Both the position numbers and the translations under genes were made by a program. From Candolleomyces eurysporus (taxonomy: Eukaryota > Basidiomycota > Agaricomycetes > Agaricales > Psathyrellaceae), in contig JANBPK010000722.1 of NCBI GenBank assembly GCA_027579435.1, forward strand, positions 30,634 through 94,633: DNA of 64,000 nucleotides, written 5' to 3'. The number at the start of each line of letters is the position of its first letter. Position 1 is the stretch's first letter. This document shows positions 11,117 to 22,740 of the stretch, piece after piece. The notes below the pieces were generated by a model. That model made no database searches. It saw only the letters and a program-made list of their open reading frames with translations, and was not told the origin of the DNA.

Positions 11117-12466
11117 TGATACGCCGTCTGCGTAGACACCCTCTCAAATTCGCGAATCTATTCGTAAAGTTTGCGAATCGACGTAGATAATTAAAGAGAT
11201 CTTCTTGAAGGACGGGAAATATAAGAGTTGGAGTTATCCCTGACTGTCAACTGAGCAGACGCCCTAGAGTACGAAAGAACGTTGAGTAAGACGGTTCAGC
11301 GACGACACTTTAAGTTCACGAAGGTCTCGCGAGCGTATCTGAAACGCAGTCATATTATTCGAAGTCTAACCAGCATGCCTGACCTGGCGAGGTACGATGC
11401 TGGAGGGAGTTGTGCATATTACAAGGGAATTCGCCCTGACATTCGCTAAGCAGAAGACTTCACGAAGTAGCCGGTGGCTTTGAGAATTGATGAGCGATCC
11501 GCTAAGTCAATAAGCGTTGACGTGACCCGAATGGGAAGGAACGGAAGCAGTGATCAACATCGGACAGCTAATCCGAAGTTTGTGAACCTGCTCGGAAAAC
11601 CGGAAAGNACGACTAAAGCTTATGTGGTCATCNANCCGAAGCTCAGTCAGCCTGTCCNTNGCCAAGAGAAAGAAAGAGTCAGCAGAGTAGTGAAGCAGTA
11701 TGGCTTGGTGGAGCCAAGCACCCAAAATTTGGATCAATTCGTTGGATTAGGTGCGCGAACAGAAGGGCGCACTCTCCGGAAGCAATCCTCAGTGAATATC
11801 CATGCAGACTCGATAACAGCTGCGTCCAGAACAGGTTCGCGAAGCGCCTGGGCTGTGTTCTAAAGTTTGAGACTCAACTCTCGGCCTTTGATACCCTCAT
11901 GTGATGGTGTTTTTTATCTCTCTCTGTCTCTGTCATCTGTTTGTTTCTCTGCCTGTTTGCCAAACAATAATTGCCTATATCTACGTCTCTGTTTTATCTA
12001 TTATAGCATTAGCGAGTAGCTAACGTTTTTTATTTCGCGTCGGGACCATGTTCCCAGGAATCTACGAGAGCCGTCTGTTATCGAGAAAGAGTGTTTAAGT
12101 TCGCGAAGTCAATCAGAGCCATGTCGCTTGCGTTTATTGAATCGTTCTTGCGTTAAAGTTGCTCGAGGCCGTGTCCTCTGTTCGTGAAGTTATCTGTCGT
12201 ATCTCGAACCTTACTGTGTGTTAGCGAAGTCACTTTGTGAAGCATTTCTATCGTTGCTGGTTGAGCCTTAGCTCCCCCTTGAACTTGCAATTGTACAAGA
12301 AGAGTTCTAGAAGCCTCTGTCAACTTGACTTAGAGCTTTTACCTATACCCCTTGCCTGCCTTTATCTTCACAAAGGTATTTGGTGTGTTGTGTTGTTGTG
12401 GTTGTGTGTGTGTTTTAGTTCTATAGTTTGGTTTTTAGAGCGCCCTAGTTTGCTACCTGCACATCA
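11117..12466 (+). repeat. 1.35-kb TG...CA repeat, copy B
   Basis: It begins TGATACGC and ends GCACATCA, giving TG...CA ends with a short imperfect inverted repeat, 1350 bp. It is the reverse complement of copies A and C over its whole length. The flanks tccgc and ccagt are not a target duplication. It abuts the 3' end of the minus-strand Gypsy element, in the place where that element's 3' LTR would be expected, yet its sequence is unrelated to the 5' LTR at 19533-20800. Five N's at 11608-11659 suggest collapsed repeat copies. Confidence 0.7.
11474..11863 (+). CDS. Conserved ORF inside repeat copy B
   Basis: 129 codons, the longest version of the ORF shared by the 1.35-kb repeats: KFVNLLGKPE, TTKAYVVI, PKLSQPV, QEKERVSRVVKQYGL, EPSTQNLDQFVGLGARTEGR. 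It is basic and hydrophilic with no signal peptide or membrane segment. No family was recognised. Four ambiguous bases lie in its centre. Confidence 0.42.
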   Translation: MALRIDERSAKSISVDVTRMGRNGSSDQHRTANPKFVNLLGKPEXTTKAYVVIXPKLSQPVXXQEKERVSRVVKQYGLVEPSTQNLDQFVGLGARTEGRTLRKQSSVNIHADSITAASRTGSRSAWAVF

Positions 12467-12535
12467 CCAGTTGATGAGTTGGACAAAGAGGAGGAGGAGT
12501 CCGACTAGAGTCCCTTGTCCCTCATCTATTTTGCT

Positions 12536-13827
12536 TCAGTCCTCTTCCCCACTTAAGTCAGGCAGCCTTAGCTTTGGCATGCCTTCAAAATTGTAGTCCA
12601 CATATGCTTCGTTTCCATCCTCTGTAGTGTTTGCCAAATCCTGTATTGTAGCTTCATCCAAATCGAAACCACTGTCCTTTCCAATTCCCACCTGTATGGA
12701 CTTCCTTGGATAATAGGGAATTACCCTGAATGCTCCAACCTTACTGCGATACACCGACCCATCTAGTTCTGCCAGAATATATGCACCGCCCTTGTTTCGA
12801 GTGACCACCACCATGTGTCCCAGGTAATGTGGCTTCATCTTCTTGTTAAGGCTAGACTCGACAGCCGTGTTTCTCATCAATACCAAGTCACCCTGCTTGA
12901 AGTCCCAATCCTTAATAGTCGCCTTGTTTGCCTTAGCATATTCCTCGACCTGACGCCACTTCTCAGCATTGACCTGCTTCATAACGCTCTCAACATGAGT
13001 CTGATGCTTTGCTAAAGCCCTTGCCCTTGCAGCTATCAAATTCTCAGTTGTCATAATACCCATTGGGGTTTCCACTAACCAAGTGGCCTCTTGCATGTCG
13101 AGTGGCGTGACAGGTTCAGCTCCCGTTAAAGCGAAGAACGGAGAGCAACCCAATCTTTTACAAACAGTGATTCTATCGGCCCACATAATGTGATTGAAGA
13201 ACTAGTACCACTTGCTCATGTTGCTGCCTGTGGCTTTGTTTACGTCCCAGTGAGGTCACTCGATTTTTCCATTTGCCTTAGAGTTATATCCTGAAATTGA
13301 AATTCCCATAATCCCATATTTCTGTCGCAGCCACTCCACCACCACAATGAAAGGTTTTCCATTGTCAGTAATAATCCAACGCAGACACCCCCATCTACAT
13401 ATGATATCCAAGAAGAGCCATGCTCCTATGGTTGCTGCAGTCTCTTTCCAAAGTGGCCTCCCTTCCATCCAAGACATGAGAGCACATCGGCCGTGCACAA
13501 TATAGCTGTGTCCATTACTAGGCGGCGTCATATGCAGGGTATCAATATGTACAGTTTGGAATATAGACGGAGTCTCCGTAACCTTCAGAGGGATCTTCAC
13601 TAGGGTTTTCTGACAAACTTGACAGAGGTGACACGTCCTGACGAACATCTCAGTATCGTGTTCGACCTCCAGCCACCAGAATCTTTTAGTGAGAAACAAC
13701 AAGGTTGCATAATGGCCTCTATGGCCGTTCGTGTTGTGCGCCCCTTTGAGAATTGCCATTCTTCATTCAGGTTCAATGTAAAGACGATGGTGTCCCTCAC
13801 CATTCTCTTGCGAATATAATCAACCAT
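12536..13827 (-). CDS. Gypsy integrase region (mutated)
   Basis: C-terminal part of the Gypsy polyprotein. It starts with an H2C2 zinc-binding segment (H...H, then CHLCQVC), then the integrase core with HIDTLH, WIITDNGKPF and NSKANGKIE, supplying the D, D and E catalytic residues. It continues to a C-terminal basic domain (FKQGDLVLMRNTA, MKPHYLGHMVV) and a tail ending LPDLSGEED. The H2C2 stretch is split between two frames (13827-13600 and 13759-13256), and a stop separates core and tail near 13190-13250, so the integrase is not translated whole. Integrase would insert the cDNA. Repeat copy B begins only 70 bases beyond the stop. Confidence 0.84.
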
Positions 13828-13960
13828 CCTTTAATACAAAGAACCTTGCTGCAAACCTCTCAAAACCTTTCCAATCCTTAGTAGTCACGTCCTGCAGCTT
13901 GACGGTAGGTGTAGTTAACCATGCTTGTACTAGGGGAACCCATTGGTCGAGCTGCTTGCC

Positions 13961-16318
13961 TCAGCTAGTTTGCCAATTGGACAGGTAGTCCTCTTCTCCC
14001 AAGTCCACCGCTTCTCCTTGCAAAGCGGCTTGAAGCAGAACTGAAGCCGCTTCAAACCCCGTGGAGATTCTCTTAGTTTCCTCAAGACGCGTCAAGAGTT
14101 GCTGAAACTCAAGGTCCCGACTAAACAAGTCCTCATCCTCTTCCACTCCTTGGAACAAGAGGTAGTGAACCATGTCTCGTGAGACGGTCTGAAGATATCC
14201 TCCCCTAGTGTCTATCTGATCCCTAAATTCCTCAAACGGTAGAGGATCATTGTCCTCCGGGAACTTTTTAGAATAAGTGATGGGATCTGGTGGATCAGTA
14301 TCGAGGAACTCTTTGAACTCACGCCACTCCAGATCACCAGGTTGCTTGCACCTCCTTGATAAACTGTTAGCAGGGAAAGTCTTGCCCATTACATGACTGA
14401 GTTCAAAGTAGAATTTCCTAACGTTCTTGATCCAGCGATTAATAGTCACATTTGGCGCCACTCCAGGATTCTGTAGCATCCCTTGTACATATTTTGCATC
14501 AGTCTCAACCACTAGAGGCCATGCCATAACCAGGGTGTACTCGTTTTCCTTGAGCGCTCGCATGATCCCATATAGTTCCCTCTTTGTCTGTGAATAATTT
14601 GCCTCTGTAGAATTTAATAAGGTTGACCCAAACCAAATATAGTTCCATTTGTTAGGGTCGACAGCGTCCCGTTGACTAATGTACCAGCCCACTGCTAGAT
14701 ACAAAGTGTCAACTGACAAACAAACAGGTTGCCCACTGGTCACGTCAAGCGGCTTGAGGACTGGAGCCTCCTCAACCGCCCTCTTAAGGTCTGCCATAGT
14801 CTTGTCTTGTTCTTCGCCCCATTCCCATTTAACTGATTTCCTAGTCAGCTTCTGGATGGGCTCAGCCCTGGATGCATAGTCGGGAATAAAGACCCTGAAG
14901 GTTCCAACTGTCCCCAGGAAAGCATGAACATCTGACATGTCCCAACAAGGACCCCATTGAGAGATAACCCCTACTCGGTCCGGAGTGGGTTTCCGTCCTT
15001 CATAAGACACCTGGTGCCCTACTACCGTAAACTCAGGCATGCATAGACAAGTCTTCTTCCCTGAGAAGGTGCCTCCACAATATTTCATCTTTTGGATGAC
15101 CCAGTTGACATCCTGAACATGTTCCCATACAAACCTTCGTATGCCTGGATTCTCAGGTATGGTCTCGTATCCTCCACCAGGTAACTCATACCGCGTCAGA
15201 GGTCCTTTGACTGGGACGTCGTCAACAAAAGGTTCTGTAATGTGGGGAATTTTGGGTTGTAGAATAGCCGTAATATCTTTGTGGAAGATGGGAACTGAAG
15301 TGGTCCACCCCATAGGTAAAGTGACAAGTCGCATAGCACCAAACAGCATCTGGAAAGTCATCAAATCTCTAGAGTGTTTGTCCAGCACCTGTTCATCGTA
15401 GCCTACATAAAAGTCCATTGTTGTGCCACATGATCGTCCTGCAAAGCAGCTAGCCAATTCCTCTGTGTTGGGAGGTAGGCCGGAATGTGCAATCGTGACT
15501 GCGTTGAGCGGCTCGAGACTATGTACGATTCATAGACTTTTCCCGTCTTTCTTCAGTACGCAGAACCACCTGCTACGATACAAAGAACTTGAGGGTTCGT
15601 ACACTCCCGCCTCTATTTTGCTCCTGATCTGTTCACAGACTGGCTCAAATAGAAACGGTGCGATAGGTCGGTTCCCTTGGACCCAGGGTGTGTGTGGGAC
15701 AGTGGCAATTTGCACTGGCTTGAAGAAATCTTCCCTAAGTTTTCCTCTCTCCGTTTCGGTCCAGGCGAATGCCTCATTCTGCTCAGCCATAAGATGGTGC
15801 ATGAGCTTTCGTTCCTCAGGCCACAAGAAGTCCTGGTGTGCCTTGTCGAACCCTTCCTTCCTTTCCTGAGTGTATCTTCCCTTGGGTGAAAACTCAGGTG
15901 GCGTCGGTGAGAGTTTAGGCATCTCTGCTAGAGGATCTCCTGTAATATTTTGCACCACGTGAAATTCCTCAGGGAGAGTACCATAGACAGGCCTAACCTT
16001 CTTGTCGACCGGTTTGTACTTCTTGCCGGTGGACACTCCCTTTATTTTCACCTCCTGTGCCTTTGGATTTCCTGATGGTTGTTCCTGTATATAAACTCCT
16101 GATTCCTCTGAGATAGAACTCAGATAAAGCTCAAAGGTTTCCCTATCCTTTTGGTCAATATCCGGTTCCCCTAATGCTTGTTGTAAGTATATGATTTTCT
16201 TTTCTTCTGATGTGAAAGCCTTCCCATCCCGTGGCTGAGCAGTTGATACAATCCTTGGAATTCCATCCTCAGACATCTCCATGATTGCTGCTATTTCCTC
16301 TCCTTGAAACTGGTTCAA
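13961..16318 (-). CDS. Gypsy reverse transcriptase and RNase H (nonsense-mutated)
   Basis: RT palm and connection motifs run in order: YTQERKEGFDKAH leader, VPHTPWVQGNRPI, IRSKIEAGVYEPSSS, YRSRWFCVLKKDGKSL, then MTFQMLFGAMRLVTLPMGWT and the catalytic EPFVDDVPV (YVDD-like box). Next come FLGTVGTFRVFIPDY and RNase H (SVDTLYLAVGWYI, TEANYSQTKRELYGIMRAL, VVETDAKYVQGML, FPANSLSRR). A TGA after KDGKSL splits the domain between 15530 and 15457. The expected Arg codon and the CTATGA context fit a CGA-to-TGA change. The RT start overlaps the protease stop by four bases in a different frame. Confidence 0.86.
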
Positions 16319-17286
16319 ATCCTCGAGGTTTGAAAAGAAGTCTGCAATTCCTCCCGGTGTTGCTCCAGGATTTCTCCTCGTGGGAAGGAGGGAACTACAA
16401 TTCTACTTGAACTGTTCAGATCCATCAAGGTGATGGTATGAGTCCCGTCTGGATGGTTATTGGACTGGGTACTCATCACAGAGAGGAAGGGTCGTCCCAA
16501 GAGCAGCTTATAAGCCATGTCACGGACAATGTGCAACTGCACATAGGCAGTTACATCGTTGCCACAATTGATAGGTACATTATGCGCCAACCCCAAGGTA
16601 CGAGCAGTTGTGTGGTTTGAGGATTGCAGCCCTATGGTCAAGTCAGGATCCCATGCGATTCCCAAAGCTTGTGCTGCTGCCTCACTTGCCAAACAAACTT
16701 GTGACTCTTCATTGAATATGCATTCCTCACGACGCGCATTGTTTACGGTCAGATAGAATACGCGAATCTTCTCAGATTCTGAAGCGGTCACAGTCCCCTT
16801 GACACAGGTGCCTCCATTTTCTAGTAAGAAAGCCTCTACCGGGTCTGGAATGATGATTCCTCCCCTAGGGACCTCACCAACACCGTCCAAAGAATAAAAG
16901 TCTGGCATTGGTAAGTCTTGCAGCAGTACCTCCACAATTCCTTGCTCGCCCTGAGCCACTTCTTCAGGGACCTCTTCCACTGAAGCAGCACAAGTGGGAG
17001 ATGCCACGAAGCCGCTCAAACTGTTCTCAGCCATCTGAGAATAGATACATTCTATGTTGTCGAGCAATGCCCTGGGCTCCAACCCCAACTGGCTATTCAC
17101 CTCCATTGAATCCTCATAGCATGCTTCCTGTACATTGGTAACCAAGCCCTCCTTGGTCTGAATAATCCTGTTCTTCCTAAGCATTTCTGAAGCCGCTTGT
17201 TTCGCTATTGGCGACATCTTGAGAAGGTCGGCAAACCTAACCGGGTGAGGTAGAGAGAAAATCTCCTTTATGATGCTAATCACCAA
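16315..17286 (-). CDS. Gypsy protease region with a mutated active site
   Basis: The frame carries a retropepsin-like domain near residues 160-300: CIFNEESQV stands where this family has a D-x-G-S type catalytic loop, followed by LGIAWDPDLTIGLQS, LGLAHNVPINCG and the flap-side AYKLLLGRPFLSVMS. Replacement of both catalytic Asp and Gly predicts an inactive protease. It lies between gag and RT, as usual for Gypsy elements. A different upstream frame (17579-17280) carries the Pro/Lys-rich gag-protease linker, so a frameshift or programmed slip lies near 17285. Confidence 0.72.
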   Translation of the reverse strand: MVISIIKEIFSLPHPVRFADLLKMSPIAKQAASEMLRKNRIIQTKEGLVTNVQEACYEDSMEVNSQLGLEPRALLDNIECIYSQMAENSLSGFVASPTCAASVEEVPEEVAQGEQGIVEVLLQDLPMPDFYSLDGVGEVPRGGIIIPDPVEAFLLENGGTCVKGTVTASESEKIRVFYLTVNNARREECIFNEESQVCLASEAAAQALGIAWDPDLTIGLQSSNHTTARTLGLAHNVPINCGNDVTAYVQLHIVRDMAYKLLLGRPFLSVMSTQSNNHPDGTHTITLMDLNSSSRIVVPSFPRGEILEQHREELQTSFQTSRI

Positions 17287-18292
17287 GTCTTTTTGAGCCT
17301 TTTAAGGTCCATAGTTTCTTTGGCTGCAGGCGTCTTCTCCAGCGCCGGTGACTTGCCGCCCGAAATAGGCTTTGTCCTAAGCGCAGGAACCTCCACATAC
17401 AGCAAAGGTTGCTGTACGGGTTCCACAATCTCCAATCCTCTAGGTCCTAATGTGTTTTTGGGTTTTTGTATTTTCTGAGTGTCGTTGACCCTGATTGTCT
17501 GGCCCTCCAGAGAGTTACCCCATTCCTTGTCAACATGCTTTGAGGAGGCCGGGGTTTCTTCCTTTGCCGGGCCTCTCAAAAATCCTCCTGGTTAGACGCT
17601 GCTGCTCAATGAGTCTGGAGCTGATTCTGTTCCATGTTCTTGAGCCGCTTGGACAGTCCTACCAACTGTTCGAAGACTTCACACGTTGTGGGTTCCTTCT
17701 GCACTTTGGCCGCTGGAGCCACTCCCTGTTGAGACGGCTTGAGCTGATTTACAAGCTTGTTGAGGAAGGATTGCTGGTCCCTCATTAACTGGTCCATAGA
17801 CTGATGCAAAACTGCATGAGTGACTGGCTCTTCCTGATGTTGGTAAAGCACCTCGAAGGCCTCTTCTTCTGCAAGGTTATATTGCTCAAGCAGGTTAAGC
17901 TCAGCCTGCATAGGTAGCTTCCACATCTTATCTACCCTTTCCTTCATGGTAGAGTTGTCCGGTGACTCCCTAGTCATCATGGTTCCTTTGCACTGAATAG
18001 TGCTTCCTTGTTGAGTAATACAACCTTTCTCAATATCGATCCTAACCTGGGGACACTGGGAAATGGTATGGGTTGGTTGCCAGCAATTGAAAGTTGCTCC
18101 CGCCGGTTGGGGATACATTCCTGGCCACTGTCCTGTTGCTTGAGGTGGATATCTGTTAGGCACTCCTGCCGAAGCACCAGTCGACGCCGCTTTAATGGTA
18201 GTAGAGAAGGTGTCAAACTGATTCGTGAGCTTGCTGACGGATTTGGAAACCTGGTCAAGCGTCGTGAAGACTCTCGCCATGTCCTCCGTCAT
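17280..18292 (-). CDS. Gypsy gag C-terminal region with degenerate zinc knuckle and linker
   Basis: The ORF at 18292-17606 begins with a coiled, Ser/Thr-rich segment, then a degenerate CCHC knuckle (NCWQPTHTISQC: C, H and C remain and the first Cys is replaced). A long helical stretch follows (LPMQAELNLLEQYNLAEEEA, LVNQLKPSQQG). A second frame, 17579-17280, carries a Lys/Pro-rich linker (VNDTQKIQKPKNT, KPISGGKSPALEKTPA). Nucleocapsid knuckles bind element RNA; the missing Cys suggests loss of function or an unusual knuckle. Confidence 0.66.
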
Positions 18293-18367
18293 AGACTCTT
18301 ACTTGACTTTCAGGTCCTTTAGACTGTCCGGGTCTTTCCTGTCAGTCAAGCTGCATGAAGTCGAGCT

Positions 18368-19531
18368 TCACAAGTACTCAGCATCTTCCTCTGTGCTAGC
18401 CACTGCCCCAAAAGGGCCAACAGCTGCTACGTCTACCATCGCGGTCGCCGTTGAAATGACAATGTCCAACGTATAAGGATCTTCTTTGTCATGTGGTGCC
18501 TCTTCAGCACCCTCTAAAGGTCCTTGACAAGACAGACATTTGTTCAAAGTGTCTCGGAAGCTGGGCTTCAAGCCGCCTAAAAACTTAACTATCAAATCCC
18601 CGTTGGCAATTATGCCTGACTCGAGTAGCAGGTCAGCTTCAGCCTTGAAACCCAACGCAAACTCATAGTAAGCAGCCTTCTCGTCCCTTCCAATGGGGCG
18701 CTTCTTGGTGTCGCAACAAATATCCTCCATGTGAGCCATAGATCCAAGATCATGCCTCGATGACTTGGGCAGAATTTGCATGACCAACTTCCTCCAACGC
18801 TTGAAGTCGTACGGATCATGCCCTCCTTTCAACAATCCCCATTTTTGAGCGGTCTGAGAGTCTAGGTAACTCAGAGCATTCTTGACAATTTCCTTGTCTT
18901 GCCCTTTCAGTCCTGCCGTCTCAGCAGCAAGGGCAACTCCATCAAAGAACCTTGTCGCCGTCAATGGATCCTTGGAATCATAGTTAGGGTGTTTGCCACT
19001 GTACGCTGCTGGCATGCTCTTGACCTGCCTCCTTGGCACAGTGGGTCCTTCCACCTCACTGCCTGCACAACTCCCTTGCACTCCTCTAGCCATTTGATTG
19101 AGAAAGCTAGTTAAATCTAAAGTACTTTCTTTGCCTTTAAGAATTGAAGAGTTTAAGGCCTCTTCGATCTGTTCTTCTTGAGCGGTATGAAAGTTCGATT
19201 CTCCTAAATCCGAGTCCGAAGTCTGTCTCCTAACAGTTCTTTGAGCGGCGGGACGTTGAGTCGGCAAATAACTGTTGACGACTACTGTTCCTGCGTCCCT
19301 TGAATTACGAGTGTTCCTTCCAACACTCTGAGCTCGTTCACTTTCCTGACGAGTTTCCTCTACCCTGTGAGATACTTCCTCAGCCAGATAGTCTTCTGGT
19401 GTTGAGCCTGGTCTTGCGAAGTAAGACGTCTTGTACGAGTCCAAATTCCGTTGGCCCGTTTGTGAACTAGAAACCCTCACTTTGTAAAGAGAGATGAAAA
19501 CCAAATATTCACCCCTCACGATGGGCTCCAA
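18368..19531 (-). CDS. Gypsy gag (capsid region)
   Basis: About 387 codons from the primer site to 18368. A low-complexity N-terminus is followed by a capsid-like region with SGKHPNYDSKDPLTATRFFD, LSYLDSQTAQKWGLL, RWRKLVMQILPKSSR and KAAYYEFALGFKAEADLLL, typical of Gypsy gag helices. The frame begins at TTG within the primer-binding site and no ATG is seen at the start, so the true initiation site is unclear. A stop near 18368 separates it from the knuckle ORF, which is in the same frame. Gag would form the virus-like particle. Confidence 0.78.
   Translation of the reverse strand: MEPIVRGEYLVFISLYKVRVSSSQTGQRNLDSYKTSYFARPGSTPEDYLAEEVSHRVEETRQESERAQSVGRNTRNSRDAGTVVVNSYLPTQRPAAQRTVRRQTSDSDLGESNFHTAQEEQIEEALNSSILKGKESTLDLTSFLNQMARGVQGSCAGSEVEGPTVPRRQVKSMPAAYSGKHPNYDSKDPLTATRFFDGVALAAETAGLKGQDKEIVKNALSYLDSQTAQKWGLLKGGHDPYDFKRWRKLVMQILPKSSRHDLGSMAHMEDICCDTKKRPIGRDEKAAYYEFALGFKAEADLLLESGIIANGDLIVKFLGGLKPSFRDTLNKCLSCQGPLEGAEEAPHDKEDPYTLDIVISTATAMVDVAAVGPFGAVASTEEDAEYL
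19515..19530 (-). other. Gypsy primer-binding site
   Basis: Two bases (TT) after the LTR end, the minus strand reads TGGAGCCCATCGTGAG, the TGG-type start expected for priming from the 3' CCA end of a tRNA. The tRNA was not identified. Confidence 0.62.
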
Positions 19532-19532
19532 A

Positions 19533-20800
19533 TGATGAGATCAGTGCTGCCGAGCTCAGAACACACACACAAAACCAACTAATCACAACCTATACCCAGG
19601 CTGCGTAAAGTCAAGCGGTGTGAGAGTCAGGCTGCACGAAGTCAAAGTGTGAGTAAGTGGGGGTTATGGAGTGAATTAAGAATACTGGGTTTCTCAGTTC
19701 TCTCATAGTTAACTTTCCACAAGTCTAGAAGTACCCTGACGCACAACTAGTGAGATTCCTAATCCCAAGTAGTCAACCCTCTGACTGCTTAAGTTCCTGA
19801 GTTCCAAGATACTGATAGTTCACGTCGTGTGAAGTATGAGCAGAAAACTTGATAGATTCATCAATNAAAACGCAAGTGAAAGATNAAAACAACAATGATA
19901 CGATGATGCCGCTCGAGTCAGTAGTTAGCGTGTATATATACTACTTTGAGCCATGTAAAAATAGACAAGAGACACATGTGATAGATAAGCAACTAGCCAA
20001 TAGTAAAAGTCCAAGCACAAGATAGAGAGAAAATAGAACCGGGTATTAGTAGAGGCCGCACCAAGATTGTAGCCGCACGAGTCAGGCGCGCCTCTGAACA
20101 CCAATTTTGGATCACCATTTCCTTTCTGGTGAAGCCGCGTGAGATGCCAACTGATGATCAAGAGTGGATGGGCATCCTTGCTCCGCGTCCCCTGCTCTCA
20201 TTGCTATTCTCAAGCTGCTTGGATAGGCACGGTTGCCTTGTCTGAAGTCACCTGCACCCTTTCTCCTGATGCCAACGGTCGGTCTGGTCATTCCCTTGAC
20301 TCAGGACTCGCGCTGCTTCAGTTCCTCGTGCCACATCGGAGTTTACCCCAGCCACCCGGCTGCACCACTAGCCACGGACTTTATTGTTTCAAAGGTCTTC
20401 CTCAAGCCGCTCCAGCACTTGTACTTGATTAATATGAAGCCGCCTGATCTCTGAACTCTCTGGTAGTGCCACCTGAGAGTCCCAACAGCTGCGTTGTCAA
20501 GGTATATGACTTTCTGAAGCTGCGTCAGTCGAGCCGCCTGACTTTTAGCACGGCGTCAACTAATGTAGCTTCCCTGGTCAGGGTATACTACAACTGGGGT
20601 GGTTTCAAGTTGACAGCCTTGGGTAGCTTCAACTCTCATGTCCCTAGAGTTGTAGTACTAACTCTTTTCCTTCTCAAGCCGCGTGAACCTTATCGATAGC
20701 GTAGTTGTTCTTGTACTTAGAGACTCAGACCGTGTCAAATTTGTAGTTTATTATTGCGAAAAGTGAACTTATATTTGCTAAAACGGACGCGGTTGTATCA
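19533..20800 (-). mobile_element. 5' LTR of the Gypsy element
   Basis: On the minus strand it starts TGATACAACCGCG at 20800 and ends CTCATCA at 19533 (1268 bp; TGAT...ATCA ends). The primer site follows at once and gag after it, which fixes orientation. A related, truncated LTR lies at about 52570-53805. The partner 3' LTR is not present beyond 12536. The LTR interior has short ORFs only. Two N's lie at about 19866 and 19885. Confidence 0.78.
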
Positions 20801-21441
20801 CTGGAGGTTGGACACCACTTTGATTGTGCTGGGAGTAAGGACTCCAGGGAGATACCATCCACTGATTCTTGACTTGCTGTCAACAAAAATTGTGGGTGAA
20901 GTCAACCATGGCCATGGTTGACTGAATGCGCATGGGAACCTTCCAGCCATTCTTTTTCTGCCCACCTGTTCCAGCCATCAGATGACTGGGGTAATGTATC
21001 TGTGTATTTGTCAGAGGACCATGGCAGCTGAACTATAGATAATTTAGCAAGGTATTTTCATTTCTCTTCATCTTGTACCTCAGTTAACCCAAGCTGCAGC
21101 ACAGGTTCTGCCCATGAGTATCAAATCCGGCAACATAGCCTCAAGTTCCTGAGGAATGTCAACTGGCTCCACCACACCCTGTACTTCAGACCAAAAGAGG
21201 TCTGTGACTAAACAGGCAGCAAGATGGACTTGCTTCCTGGAGTCCTCCCAGTGTGGGTTGATAAGACTTGGTTTGCCATTTATTCCATGATCAAGTCAGG
21301 CCATTGTCATGTAGGTCTTGGCAGACTACAAGGTCTATTCCATGGAGTAAATCCAGGTTTGAACTACAAGATGGAAGTGTACAACTACCAAATGTCCAAA
21401 TATAAAACATATCATGGAGGGTTAGCTTCTCTTCAATCCAG

Positions 21442-21655
21442 GTTCCATACTATCACCCCCAAGGTAATGCAAAACCCCAGGGATATGCAAAATTCAGGAA
21501 TATCTTTGTTGTAAATTCTTCTCAATTCTCCAAATACTAGGGTAGATGTAGTCAAGTAGTTTGTACATGAATGTGCAAAAATATCTGTGGCTACTCCCTC
21601 ACATACTGGCCATTGCACAGAATTTTGCATATTCCCGGGAAATTGACACCTTTGC
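21442..21655. repeat. Dispersed repeat with internal inverted arms, copy 1
   Basis: It runs from gttccatactatcac to gggaaattgacac and matches 25952-26161. Near its ends are inverted arms (gggatatgcaaaattc and gaattttgcatattccc) about 140 bases apart, so it can form a long hairpin, as in a MITE. The flank 20801-21441 shows no gene. Confidence 0.6.
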
Positions 21656-21705
21656 AAAGTTCAAATATTTACAAGGTGGTCAAAATACATGTATCGGTTA
21701 ACAAA

Positions 21706-22740
21706 TCATTGTCCTTTCAGATTGCTGATCCTCTGCACCATCACTAATCTTGCTTTTGCTATCACTGCTTCCAGGTCCTCCAGCTCAATCCCGGAAGCCC
21801 CCAACTTTGCACAGATAGGCGCCATTTGCACAGAGATCTCCTCCATCAGTCCACGAACCCTTGCACAGGCAGCCTCACATTGCTTTTGAGTTTCTTTCAT
21901 ACACCTGGCTGTAAATTTGGATGGTGACAGGTCAACTATTTTGTTGCTCTCTTCACAGAGATTCGAGCTCCTTGTGTTGCCTGGTTTGATACAAGGTACA
22001 GACTGAAAGCGGTCCCATTGACAGGCAGCTAATGCCTCCCGGATACCGGAAAGCTGTGCTGGTGCCAGGCAATCAACATTGAGGTGGTTCCACCAGTCAA
22101 AGACATAGGAAGGCAGGTACCAGACATTGTGCTGCCACATTCCAGTGAGGCCATGTACAGTATCGGGGGTAAGTTTGACTTGTGTCATGAGTTCCATGAT
22201 TGTAATCATATCCTGGGGTACCCACATCCTGGAATGTTGATTTAGGGCAATGCCAACCACAGCACTTGCGCACCACTAACAAGGCAGATATGAGAATCAA
22301 AGACCAATACAAGTGCGTGAGCCTACCAATTCATGCTCCATATATTTCTGGTAGGAGTCTGGAAGAGGGGTGTTCTCAAATTTCTGGAGTGCTGTCATGA
22401 CTCTTCCAGTCATGTAAAAAATGCATTGTTGCCAATCATGATGTTCCCACTTGATGAGGAAGTCTTGGTAGGGTATGACACCCTTGGAGACAGGGTTTGA
22501 CATGATGGTAGGAGGAAGAGCCTTGCCTGAGCACTTTTGATGGGAAAAAGACGAAATATTTGCTGAGACATACAACAACAAACAGTTCAATTTCATGTCT
22601 AAAAGTGGGCTGTCTAGGGAATTTCCTGTGTATTATGGGTGCGGGGCCTTGACTGGGCTTGGTACGTGTGGATTGTGTGAGGGTCTCACCATTATGATGG
22701 GATCCAGTGGTCATCAATAATATTAAGACAGAACGGGTGG
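21706..22740 (-). CDS. Hypothetical protein, probably spliced
   Basis: Two minus-strand frames look coding. The first, around 22540-22330, has KGVIPYQDFLIKWEHHDWQQ and LQKFENTPLPDSYQKYMEHE. The second (22260 to 21706) has NQHSRMWVPQDMITIMEL, DTVHGLTGMWQHNVWYLPSY and a helical C-terminus rich in Glu, Ala and Cys. A GTAGGC...TTAG intron near 22270-22325 would join them. An upstream exon may lie near 22740. No family was recognised. The surrounding DNA is CpG-poor, so this may be a decaying gene or part of an old DNA element. Confidence 0.45.

Noticed and set aside
11117..12466. Repeat copy B as the true 3' LTR of the Gypsy element
   Set aside because: Its sequence does not match the 5' LTR, its orientation is opposite and no purine tract precedes it.
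20233..20699. Plus-strand ORFs of 70-97 codons within 19533-20800
   Set aside because: They lie inside the Gypsy LTR and are not conserved in the related LTR at 52570-53805.
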